From the NCBI GenBank assembly GCA_023417885.1, contig JAEZED010000166.1, positions 1-22,070 on the forward strand: DNA of 22,070 bases, written 5' to 3'. Below the pieces are notes generated by a model that saw nothing but the letters and a program-made list of their open reading frames with translations, was not told where the DNA came from and ran no database searches. Of the stretch, positions 1 through 8,169 are shown piece by piece. Position 1 is the stretch's first letter, and each line of letters starts with the position of its first letter. This DNA is from Planctomycetota bacterium (lineage in GTDB: Bacteria > Planctomycetota > Phycisphaerae > Tepidisphaerales > Tepidisphaeraceae). The translations under genes were made by a program, and so were the position numbers.

Positions 1-78
1 CTCGCGGCGCGGCGTGGGGGTCGCGCTTCGGGGGGAGACTCGATCCGGGCGGGCGTTCCCCTTAAGGTGCCCGGGCAT

Positions 79-83
79 GGAGG
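79..83 (+). promoter_or_regulatory. Shine-Dalgarno that sets the channel start
   Basis: GGAGG lies seven bases before the ATG at 91. No comparable motif precedes the upstream in-frame GTG at 67, so this site favours the ATG at 91. Confidence 0.6.
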
Positions 84-90
84 CTTGCGC

Positions 91-1464
91 ATGAGAATGG
101 AGGCCCCAAGCGGCTCAGCGACTCCGCGGGCGCTCCCGGCGGCAGGGGCGACCGGCGAGGAGGTGACCCTCGTCGTGGAGGAGCCCTCCCCCGGCTGGCT
201 TGAGGTGTGGGTGGCCGAGCGCCTGCCCGAGCACCCGCTCTGGGCGATGGGGCTGTCGCTTGCCGGGGTGCTGGCGGCGGCGGTGCTGGCGTTTCTGCTG
301 GCGCGATACCTGCTGCTGCAACTGGCGGCGCGGGTGATCCGGCAGAGCCGGACGGGCTGGGACGACGCGATCGTCGCTCGGCGTGTGCTGCACAAGCTGG
401 TGCCGATCGTTCCGACGCTGGTTCTCTACCACGGCTTCGCGGTCGTGCCGGGGCTGGGGGATCATTTCCGCCTGCTGCTCCAGCGGGTGGCGATGGCGAC
501 GATCCTGGTGCTGGCGGCGCGGTCGGCCAGCGCGCTGCTGACGGTGGTGAACGACATCTACCGGCGTTATCCGATCGCGCGGGGGCGTCCGATCAAGGGG
601 TATCTCCAGGTCGTCAAGATCCTCCTGTTCATCGCGACGGGGATCATGGTGGTCTCGCTGCTGCTCAACCGCGAGCCGTGGATCCTCCTGGGCGGCCTGG
701 GCGCGATGACGGCCGTGCTGCTGCTGATCTTCCGCGACACGATCCTGTCGCTGGTGGCCGGGGTGCAGTTGACGGGGAACGACCTGATCCGCGTGGGGGA
801 CTGGATCGAGATGCCGCAGTTCGACGCCGACGGCGACGTGGAGGACATCGCCCTCAACGTCGTGAAGGTGAGGAACTGGGACAAGACGGTGACGGTGATC
901 CCCGCGCACAAGTTCCTGGAGCACTCGTTCCGCAACTGGCGGGGCATGTTCGAGACGGGCGGCCGGCGCATCAAGCGGTCGGTCTTCATCGACATGAACA
1001 CCATCCGCTTCCTCACGGAGGAGGAGATCCGGCGCTTCGGGCGCTTCGTGCTCCTGCACGATTACATGCAGCAGAAGGCGGAGGAGATCGGCCTGCACAA
1101 CCGGGAGCAGATCCCCGCCGGCGCGGCGGACATCCTCGCCAACCGGCGTCACCTCACGAACATCGGCACGCTGCGCGCGTACGTGGTGGCTTACCTGCGC
1201 CGGCACGCGAAGATCCACCAGGAGATGACGCTCCTGGTGCGCCAGCTCCAGCCGACCAGCGCCGGGCTTCCGCTGGAGATCTACGCCTTCACGAGCGACA
1301 CCGCATGGTCCGCCTACGAGGGGATCCAGGCGGACCTCTTCGACCACATCCTGGCGATCCTGCCGGAGTTCGGCCTGCGCGTCTTCCAGGAGCCGGCGGG
1401 GACGGACCTGCGCAGCCTGGCGGGGCGGGAGCACCCCGACGCCGACGGGCCGCGGACCCGTTGA
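91..1464 (+). CDS. YbdG/MscM-type MscS-family mechanosensitive channel
   Basis: This is an inner-membrane mechanosensitive ion channel that would open under membrane tension and release solutes during hypo-osmotic shock. The N-terminal half holds about five hydrophobic helices, the last one (WILLGGLGAMTAVLLLIF) being the pore-lining type, followed by the MscS beta domain with GDWIEMPQFDADGDVEDI and NWDKTVTVIPAHKF. The segment FRNWRGMFETGGRRIKRS is characteristic of the YbdG miniconductance subfamily rather than MscS itself. The reading frame is open from a GTG at 67, but the ATG at 91 has a GGAGG seven bases upstream and is the better start, giving 457 residues, slightly longer than E. coli YbdG (about 415). 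It stands alone on the plus strand and converges with the VOC gene 23 bp away. The family call is firm; which ions or stresses it serves cannot be read from the sequence. Confidence 0.9.
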   Translation: MRMEAPSGSATPRALPAAGATGEEVTLVVEEPSPGWLEVWVAERLPEHPLWAMGLSLAGVLAAAVLAFLLARYLLLQLAARVIRQSRTGWDDAIVARRVLHKLVPIVPTLVLYHGFAVVPGLGDHFRLLLQRVAMATILVLAARSASALLTVVNDIYRRYPIARGRPIKGYLQVVKILLFIATGIMVVSLLLNREPWILLGGLGAMTAVLLLIFRDTILSLVAGVQLTGNDLIRVGDWIEMPQFDADGDVEDIALNVVKVRNWDKTVTVIPAHKFLEHSFRNWRGMFETGGRRIKRSVFIDMNTIRFLTEEEIRRFGRFVLLHDYMQQKAEEIGLHNREQIPAGAADILANRRHLTNIGTLRAYVVAYLRRHAKIHQEMTLLVRQLQPTSAGLPLEIYAFTSDTAWSAYEGIQADLFDHILAILPEFGLRVFQEPAGTDLRSLAGREHPDADGPRTR

Positions 1465-1487
1465 GGTGGGCGCCGGTCGCGAGCCCG

Positions 1488-1970
1488 TCATGCCCCGACG
1501 GCGCGCTCGAGCTCGTCGCTGTCGATCTTCACCATGCCCATCATGGCGGTCATCGCCTTCTTCGCGCGCTCGGGGTCGGGGTCGGAGATCAGCTCGATCA
1601 GGAGCTTCGGGTTGATCTGCCACGACACGCCGAAGCGGTCGGTGAGCCACCCGCAGGCGACAGGCTTGCCCCCGCCGGCGAGCAGGCCCTCCCAGTAGCG
1701 ATCGACCTCCTCCTGCGTGTCGCACAGGACGGAGATGCTGATCCCCTGGCTGAAGGCAAAGTTCGGCCCGCCGTTGAGCGCGACGAACGGGCGGCCGTCG
1801 AGCTCGAAGGTCACGGTCATCACGGTCCCCGCGGCGATCGGGAAGCCCTCGCCGAGCTCGGGGTAGCGGGTGATCTGCGAGATCCGCGAGTTGGGGAAGA
1901 TCGACGTGTAGAAGCGCGCGGCCTCCTCGGCCTGGTCGTTGAACGTGAGGAAGGTGGTGATCTCGGGCAT
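1488..1970 (-). CDS. PhnB-like VOC superfamily protein
   Basis: This is a small cytoplasmic protein of the vicinal-oxygen-chelate/glyoxalase fold, in the subgroup often annotated PhnB or 3-demethylubiquinone-9 3-methyltransferase-like. Diagnostic pieces are the opening FLTFNDQAEEAARFYTSIF, the central TVMTVTFELDGRPFVALNGG, and ADRFGVSWQINP-like text (here TDRFGVSWQINPKLLIEL) near the end. The open frame extends upstream to 2033, but homology starts at the ATG at 1970 (MPEITTF), giving 160 residues, the normal size of the family. No clear Shine-Dalgarno precedes it. It is the last gene of a minus-strand run and converges with the channel gene. The substrate is unknown; members are often orphan proteins, and the methyltransferase name should not be taken as a function. 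Confidence 0.88.
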   Translation of the reverse strand: MPEITTFLTFNDQAEEAARFYTSIFPNSRISQITRYPELGEGFPIAAGTVMTVTFELDGRPFVALNGGPNFAFSQGISISVLCDTQEEVDRYWEGLLAGGGKPVACGWLTDRFGVSWQINPKLLIELISDPDPERAKKAMTAMMGMVKIDSDELERAVGA

Positions 1971-2129
1971 GGGGGGCGATGGTACCCCGCCGCGCCGGCA
2001 CGTCACAAGCAGGCGCGGGCGCGCGGCCGTCACGCCGCGCGCGGGTAGGCGCGGTGCGCATCGGCGCGGCGGCGTCGCCCGCGGGCGCCTTCGCCCCTGG
2101 CGCGGCCTGCCGCGCGGGAGGTTTCGCGC
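1971..2129. other. Intergenic spacer with two GC-rich hairpins
   Basis: The 159 bp between the propeller gene and the VOC gene hold no convincing ORF. Two inverted repeats are visible: GCGCGGC/GCCGCGC with a 2-nt centre at 2100-2115, 15 bases past the propeller stop codon, and GCGCGCGG/CCGCGCGC around an 8-nt loop at 2019-2042. Neither is followed by a T run on the minus strand, so they are at best weak terminators or 3' stabilisers. In DNA this GC-rich such repeats also arise by chance. Confidence 0.35.
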
Positions 2130-3191
2130 CTACGGCAGCGATGCGCGGCCGATGGTGTGGGCGTCGGTACCGAACCAGATGGAGCGCGTCATGGCGTGGT
2201 AGACCATGTTCCGCACGCTCCCGCCGCCGGAGGGGATCTCGTTGATGCTCACGATCCGCTCGGCCTTCGTGTCGAAGCCGATGATGCGGTTCGGGCGCGG
2301 GCCGGCTTCGACGAACCAGAAACGATCGTCCTCGTCCACCGCCGTCGCGTACAGATCCGCCTCCGCGCCGGCCGGGCTGCGCCACTGGCGCATCTGCTTC
2401 GACGCGGGGTCGTAGACGCCGAAGCAGCCGGCGGCGGCGTCGGTCCACCAGACGCGGCCATCGCTCGTGAGGCTGAGGCGTCGGATGCGGCTGGCGTCCG
2501 TCGGGGTCTCGATGATCTCCAGCTCCATCGACTGCGGATCGACCGTGCCGATGGCGTTGTCGCCCATGAAGGCGATCCAGGGGCGATCGTTCCCATCGAC
2601 CACGATGCCGTAGGGGCGCATGCGCGCGCCGGGCACCTCGATCACCTTCGTCTCGCCGGTCGCGGGATCGAAGAGGCCGACGCGGCTTGCCCGCTGCGCG
2701 GTGAACCAGATCTTTCCGTCGCTCGTCCACGCCATGGTGTGCGGATCGTCCACGCCCTCGGGCATGTCATGGCGCGTGACCTGGCCGTCGGCCGGATCGA
2801 GACGGCCGATGTGGCGATCGCGGTTGCCGGCGTACCAGGGGAAGCCCTCGTCATCGACGATGACGGTGTGCGGGCCGGCGCCCTCGGGAAGCGGGAATCG
2901 CTGCATCTCGCCGCTGTCGGGATCGAGACGGCCGAGGTAATCCCCCTGCTGGCCGACGAACCAGACCTTGCCGTCGGGCGCGACGAACGGATCACGCGGG
3001 CGTGTGCGCTGCCATTCGACGGGCCACTCCGTGATGTCGAGCGCGATCCGCTCCGACTCCGGCGCGACGCGCGCGGCATCGCGGGCGCGCTCGCCCTGCG
3101 GCTGGGCCCGCTCCTGCGCGGCGGCGGCGACGGCGAGGGCGAGGGGGACGAGCAGGCCGAGCGTCGCGACGAGCATCGTGCGAAGGTTCAT
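2130..3191 (-). CDS. Exported seven-bladed Vgb/streptogramin-lyase-like beta-propeller
   Basis: This is a secreted or periplasmic beta-propeller of the virginiamycin B lyase-like superfamily. The start chosen is the ATG at 3191, which has GGGAG six bases upstream and opens directly into a signal peptide (MNLRTMLVATLGLL, ending near AVAAAAQ); the upstream frame to 3275 is probably untranslated. After the signal come seven repeats of about 40 residues, each with a Trp/aromatic strand and mostly a G-x-x-DP turn: KVWFVGQQGDYLGRLDP, FPWYAGNRDRHIGRLDP, KIWFTAQRASRVGLFDP, RPWIAFMGDNAIGTVDP, RVWWTDAAAGCFGVYDP, RFWFVEAGP and SIWFGTDAHTIGRASLP. Seven blades match the Vgb fold. The family name does not prove antibiotic lyase activity; exported members often sit in oxidoreductase or binding roles. 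The neighbours (a lipoprotein upstream, a VOC protein downstream) do not settle the role. Confidence 0.85.
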   Translation of the reverse strand: MNLRTMLVATLGLLVPLALAVAAAAQERAQPQGERARDAARVAPESERIALDITEWPVEWQRTRPRDPFVAPDGKVWFVGQQGDYLGRLDPDSGEMQRFPLPEGAGPHTVIVDDEGFPWYAGNRDRHIGRLDPADGQVTRHDMPEGVDDPHTMAWTSDGKIWFTAQRASRVGLFDPATGETKVIEVPGARMRPYGIVVDGNDRPWIAFMGDNAIGTVDPQSMELEIIETPTDASRIRRLSLTSDGRVWWTDAAAGCFGVYDPASKQMRQWRSPAGAEADLYATAVDEDDRFWFVEAGPRPNRIIGFDTKAERIVSINEIPSGGGSVRNMVYHAMTRSIWFGTDAHTIGRASLP

Positions 3192-3284
3192 GGGCGTCTC
3201 CCGGTTGGTGGGCGACCCCCATGATAAACGGCCGAAGCCCGCGGTGGACAGCATAATCCGGCCGCCGAGCGCCACGTTCAGAAG

Positions 3285-3300
3285 GGCAGCACGGGCTGCC
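3285..3300 (-). terminator. Weak stem-loop upstream of the propeller gene
   Basis: GGCAGC and GCTGCC pair around a 4-nt loop. On the minus strand the stem is followed by CTTCTG, only a vestigial T-rich tail. It could end transcription from the lipoprotein gene before the propeller gene, but the six-pair stem is short. Confidence 0.25.
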
Positions 3301-3315
3301 GGAAACGAGATGCCC

Positions 3316-3342
3316 GCGATGACAATCTTCGAAGGTCATCGC
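3316..3342. repeat. Inverted repeat over the lipoprotein stop codon
   Basis: Perfect 8-bp arms GCGATGAC and GTCATCGC flank an 11-nt centre that itself contains the palindrome CTTCGAAG. The right arm includes the TGA stop of the minus-strand lipoprotein gene (3336-3338). It may act as a transcript 3' end or processing structure; no T run follows it. Confidence 0.4.
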
Positions 3343-3899
3343 CCGCCGCGCGTCGCGATGTCCTGCCGCGCCTGCGCCTCCTGCTCTGCCGGGATCGGGC
3401 GGAAGGGCCAGTACCCACCGCTCCCGCTCGGAACCACGAATCCGCCGCGGTTGCCGACGACGATGCCCTCGCCCTCCTCCTTGGGCACCAGCAGCAGCGA
3501 TCGATCGTCCTTTAGAAGCGACATCGTCGGCCATGCGTGGCCGAACGTCGGCAAGGTCAGCTTGATGGTGCCTTCCGCATCGATCGCGTACGTCCCGCGG
3601 TAGCCAAACATATCGTCGCTGTACTGGAACATGTGCGCCTGGCCGCCGGGGAGGAGGGTGATGTCCGTGTCACGGTGCATGCCGATCCACTGGCCGTTCC
3701 AGGAGAGGAACGTCAGCGAGCCACGCTCGGCGATGAGGGAGTCGAGGTCGGTGGCGGAGGCGGGGATGACTTCGCCGACGAATGGCTGAGTTGCCGCCGC
3801 CACCTTCTCGTCAACGGGCGCCTCGCGGGAAGTCTCGTCATCCCTGCACCCGCCCAGCGCCAGCAGCAGACCGAGCATGAGAACCGATCGGAAGCTCAT
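3336..3899 (-). CDS. Hypothetical lipoprotein
   Basis: I do not recognise a family. The 187-residue product starts with a lipoprotein signal peptide (MSFRSVLMLGLLLALGGC), so it should be lipid-anchored through Cys18 and face the periplasm. The mature part opens with an acidic, Ala/Thr-rich linker and then a globular region with SLTFLSWNGQWIGMHRD and GYRGTYAIDAEGTIKL, followed by a strand-rich stretch ending YWPFRPIPAEQEAQARQD. The alternating aromatic and acidic pattern suggests a small beta-rich domain. An excellent AGGAGG at 3905-3910, six bases before the ATG, fixes the start and predicts good expression. It lies 45 bp downstream of hutU on the same strand and may be co-transcribed with it, though nothing in the protein suggests a role in histidine degradation. 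Confidence 0.8.
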   Translation of the reverse strand: MSFRSVLMLGLLLALGGCRDDETSREAPVDEKVAAATQPFVGEVIPASATDLDSLIAERGSLTFLSWNGQWIGMHRDTDITLLPGGQAHMFQYSDDMFGYRGTYAIDAEGTIKLTLPTFGHAWPTMSLLKDDRSLLLVPKEEGEGIVVGNRGGFVVPSGSGGYWPFRPIPAEQEAQARQDIATRGGR

Positions 3900-3944
3900 T
3901 GTGACCTCCTCATGTTGAGACGCACAGCTTGCCGCGTCCCTTAG

Positions 3945-5762
<1,818 letters not shown>

Positions 5763-5841
5763 GTCGCTGACAGTTTAGCGGCGAGGCATGCTGGAACGCA
5801 CCTTGCTACGGACTGGCGGCTCACACCTGAAAGGCGTTTCC
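5763..5841. promoter_or_regulatory. Divergent promoter region, hutU and small membrane protein
   Basis: These 79 bp separate the divergent starts of hutU (minus) and the four-helix protein gene (plus), so both promoters should lie here or inside the genes. TAAACT read toward hutU about 13 bases before its ATG could be a -10, but no well-spaced -35 is visible, so no promoter is assigned. AAAGG at 5829-5833 is the likely ribosome site for the plus-strand gene. Confidence 0.35.
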
Positions 5842-6261
5842 ATGGAGACTCCGATCTCGACCCGCACGCATGCCATGCTCGACTACCTGACCGTCGGCAC
5901 CATGCTGGCCATCCCTCGCCTGCTGGGCAGCAGCGAGCGCTTCACCCGGGCGGTCACGATGCTGGCGCTGGGCAAGCTGGCCTATGCCATGCTGACGCGC
6001 CACGAGGGCGGGATCGTCAAGGCGATCCCGATGAAGACGCACCTGGCCCTCGACATCGGCGGCGGCGCGGCGCTGGCGGCGCTCCCCTTCCTCATGGACG
6101 AGGACGACCCGGCCACGGTGGCGGCCTGCCTCGGCCAGGGCCTCTTCGACATCGCCGCCGCCCCGATGACCGAAACGACCCCCAGCTTCGACGAGCCCGA
6201 TCACGACTGGTCGGAGCAGGCGGCACCAATGCGCTCCGTGGAGCACGCCAGGGCGAACTGA
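5842..6261 (+). CDS. Small four-helix membrane protein, SPW-repeat-like
   Basis: A 139-residue inner-membrane protein of unknown function. Four hydrophobic segments are visible: around HAMLDYLTVGTMLAIPRLLG, FTRAVTMLALGKLAYAMLT, THLALDIGGGAALAALPFLM and VAACLGQGLFDIAAAPMT. The two halves look related (a helix pair ending in a short polar turn, with aliphatic-Pro near each membrane edge), which recalls SPW-repeat proteins, and the IPMKTHLALDIGGG text resembles small proteins of that kind; I hold this assignment loosely. The start is the ATG at 5842, preceded by AAAGG at 8-9 bases; an upstream ATG at 5788 lacks support. The C-terminal 25 residues are polar and acidic. The gene sits on the opposite strand between hutU and hutH and ends 28 bp from the hutH stop, which may be an inserted gene rather than a pathway partner. 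Confidence 0.75.
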   Translation: METPISTRTHAMLDYLTVGTMLAIPRLLGSSERFTRAVTMLALGKLAYAMLTRHEGGIVKAIPMKTHLALDIGGGAALAALPFLMDEDDPATVAACLGQGLFDIAAAPMTETTPSFDEPDHDWSEQAAPMRSVEHARAN

Positions 6262-6289
6262 TCGCCGTTGTGCGCTGCGGTGGGAGGCA

Positions 6290-7996
6290 TCATGCCGGCC
6301 CGGCGATTCGTCCCGCGACGATCAGCCGCTCGATCGCCGCGATGTCGGGCGCCGGCGGGCGGTCGGCGGTGCGGCGGGTGACGACGCTGCGCACCGCCGC
6401 GCGGGCGCGCTCGACCCCGTCGCCGCTCTTCAAAGGCCGCTGGTATTCCAGCGCCTCGGCGGCGCAGAGAAGCTCGATCGCCACCACCTGCCGGCAGCGC
6501 TCGATGGCGCGGCGCACCTTCAGGGCGCTGGTCGCCCCCATCGAGTTGTAATCCTCCATCCCGGCGCTGGTCGGGATGTTCGCCACGCTCGCCGGGTTCG
6601 CCAGCCCGATCAGCTCGTTGCAGCACGCCGCCGCCACGTACTGGGCGATCATCAGCCCCGAGTGCAGCCCCGGCGCCGGCGAGAGATGCGGATTCAGCGG
6701 GTTCTGCGCGTCGGAGGCGGCGAGGATGTAGTAGACGCGCCGCTCCGCGATGCCGGCGATGTGCGAGAGAGAGATCGCCAGCACATCCAGCGCGATCGCC
6801 AGTGGCATGCCATGGAAGTTCCCGGCGGAGACGAACTGGCGCGGAGAAGCGACGGAGGGATCGGAGCCGGAGGAAGCGCGCGTGCGCGCGACACCGTTGT
6901 CGCTTCGTTCTCCGCCCGCTGAAGCGGCCTCGCCTCCAGCCTCCTCGTCGTCGGGTCGCTCATCGCGCGCCGACCCCTTCGTGCCTCCGTGCCTCCGTGC
7001 CTCCGTGCCTTCCGCTCCAAAGACCAGCGGATTGTCCGTCACCGCGCCCAGCTCGCGCTCGATGACGGCGCGGACATACATGATCGCGTCCCATGCCGCG
7101 CCAAGCACCTGCGGGGCGCAGCGGAGCGAGTAGGGATCCTGCACCCGCGGATCGTTGTGGAGATGGCTCGGGATGATCTGGCTCCCCTCGATCAGCGCCG
7201 CCAGCCGTCGCGCCACCTCCGCCTGCCCCGCCTGCTGCCGCGCCGCGTGCACGCGCTCGTCGAGGAACGCATCCGTCCCGCGGCAGGCGTCGATGCTCAT
7301 CGCGGCGCCGCACAGCGCGGCGGAGAAGATGCGATCCACGTCGCACAGGCCCAGGGCCCCGATGCCCGCCATCAGGTGCGTGCCGTTGATCAGGGCAAGC
7401 CCCTCCTTGGCCTCCAGGGCGATCGGCTCGAGCCCCGCGGCCGACAGCGCCTCGCCGCCGGACATCCTCCGGCCGCCGACCGTGGCCTCGCCTTCGCCGA
7501 TCAGCACGAGCGCCGCGTGCGCCAGCGGGGAGAGATCGCCCGAGGCGCCGACCGAGCCGACGGACGGCACGACGGGCGTGACCCCGGCGTTCAGCAGGTC
7601 CACCACGCGCTCGGCAACCACCGGGCGGACGCCGCTCATCCCGCGGCAGAGGCTGGCCGCCAGCAGCAGGAGCATGGCCCGCGTGACATCCTCCGGCAGC
7701 GCCTCGCCCACGCCCGAGGCATGGGAGCGCAGGAGGTTCGTCTGCACCTCGCGCAGCCGGTCTCCCTCGATCCGCTGGCGCGCGAGCGAGCCGAACCCGG
7801 TGTTCACCCCATACACCACCTCGCCGGCGGCGATCGCGCGCTCCAGCGCCCCGCGCGACTCGGCCAGCCGCGTCCGGGCGGCGTCATCCAGCTCCACGCG
7901 CGCCCCGAGGCGAGCGACGCGCTCCACGTCGGCGGGCGAGAGGGGAGCGCCGGTGAGCCGGAGCGTCGTGGCATGATCCGTGGGGGCGTTGGTCAT
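6290..7996 (-). CDS. hutH: Histidine ammonia-lyase with in-frame repeat insertion
   Basis: This cytoplasmic enzyme deaminates L-histidine to trans-urocanate, the first step of histidine degradation. The active MIO cofactor forms from the Ala-Ser-Gly in SVGASGDLSPLAHAAL (residues 151-153 of the chosen start). Other landmarks are EVVYGVNTGFGSLA with the catalytic Tyr, NLLRSHASGVGE, GLALINGTH, QDPYSLRCAPQVLGA, ELGAVTDNPLVF and SAGNFHGMPLAIALD. The product from the ATG at 7996 has 568 residues against about 510 for the family. The surplus is a stretch of about 58 residues between NPLVFGA and FVSAGNFHG, where normal enzymes have only a few residues; it begins EGTEARRHGGTKG and then becomes acidic and Ser/Gly-rich. 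It is open and in frame. This joint is close to the active-site entrance in HAL structures, so an effect on the enzyme is possible. The frame extends upstream to 8062 without homology. Divergent from the arginine genes. Confidence 0.96.
   Translation of the reverse strand: MTNAPTDHATTLRLTGAPLSPADVERVARLGARVELDDAARTRLAESRGALERAIAAGEVVYGVNTGFGSLARQRIEGDRLREVQTNLLRSHASGVGEALPEDVTRAMLLLLAASLCRGMSGVRPVVAERVVDLLNAGVTPVVPSVGSVGASGDLSPLAHAALVLIGEGEATVGGRRMSGGEALSAAGLEPIALEAKEGLALINGTHLMAGIGALGLCDVDRIFSAALCGAAMSIDACRGTDAFLDERVHAARQQAGQAEVARRLAALIEGSQIIPSHLHNDPRVQDPYSLRCAPQVLGAAWDAIMYVRAVIERELGAVTDNPLVFGAEGTEARRHGGTKGSARDERPDDEEAGGEAASAGGERSDNGVARTRASSGSDPSVASPRQFVSAGNFHGMPLAIALDVLAISLSHIAGIAERRVYYILAASDAQNPLNPHLSPAPGLHSGLMIAQYVAAACCNELIGLANPASVANIPTSAGMEDYNSMGATSALKVRRAIERCRQVVAIELLCAAEALEYQRPLKSGDGVERARAAVRSVVTRRTADRPPAPDIAAIERLIVAGRIAGPA
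6841..6915. repeat. Inverted-repeat element inside hutH
   Basis: GCGGAGAAGCGAC at 6841-6853 is inverted as GTCGCTTCGTTCTCCGC at 6899-6915; the arms match fully except for a 4-nt interruption (CGTT) in the right one. The 45-bp centre is GC-rich and includes GCGCGCGTGCGCGCG-like purine/pyrimidine alternation near 6876-6890. An adjoining small palindrome, CCGCT/AGCGG, lies at 6916-6927. All of it is translated within the HutH insertion and differs in sequence from the element in hutU. Confidence 0.6.
6977..7012. repeat. Octamer tandem array inside hutH
   Basis: 4.5 octamers, first copy CTTCGTGC and then three CTCCGTGC copies ending in CTTC (plus strand). It is exactly 36 bp, the same length, phase and end points as the array in hutU, from which it differs at two positions. 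It encodes EGTEARRHGGTK. Confidence 0.9.
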
Positions 7997-8169
7997 GGGT
8001 GGCGGAGGTTGATCGGGCCGGCGGGAGCGGGCGCGGGGTAACGCCGGCTCGTCCGACCGCACATTGCCCCGCCGGGCGGCGTAATGTCAAGACCCGCCCG
8101 GCCGAGGTGCCGCGGCGGGTTGCCCTCTCTTGCCCGGGCCCACCGGCCCGAAGGAGTCCCGGACTTTCG
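7997..8169. promoter_or_regulatory. Divergent control region, hutH and argAB-argC
   Basis: The 173 bp between the hutH ATG and the arginine kinase/synthase ATG must serve both directions unless promoters lie in the genes. It contains the 27-bp dyad at 8061-8087 and, near the right end, AAGGAG at 8151-8156 as a ribosome site with a rather long 13-base spacing. I could not assign -35/-10 boxes with confidence. Confidence 0.45.
8061..8087. promoter_or_regulatory. Candidate operator: 27-bp imperfect dyad
   Basis: The left arm is ACATTGCCCCGCC, the right arm GGCGGCGTAATGT, around a single central G at 8074. Eleven of thirteen position pairs are complementary, including the AT-rich tips ACATT/AATGT, which are unusual in this GC-rich DNA. 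It is 65 bases from the hutH ATG and 82 bases from the argAB ATG, suitable for a dimeric repressor or activator acting on both. The binding protein is unknown. Confidence 0.45.

Noticed and set aside
115..2730. An 871-codon minus-strand frame spanning the channel, VOC and propeller genes
   Set aside because: It crosses three genes with clear homology in other frames and its product is arginine/proline-rich shadow sequence.
2130..3191. Streptogramin (virginiamycin B) resistance gene
   Set aside because: The propeller fold fits the Vgb family, but the protein is exported, lacks a resistance context, and I cannot confirm the lyase active-site residues; only the fold is claimed.
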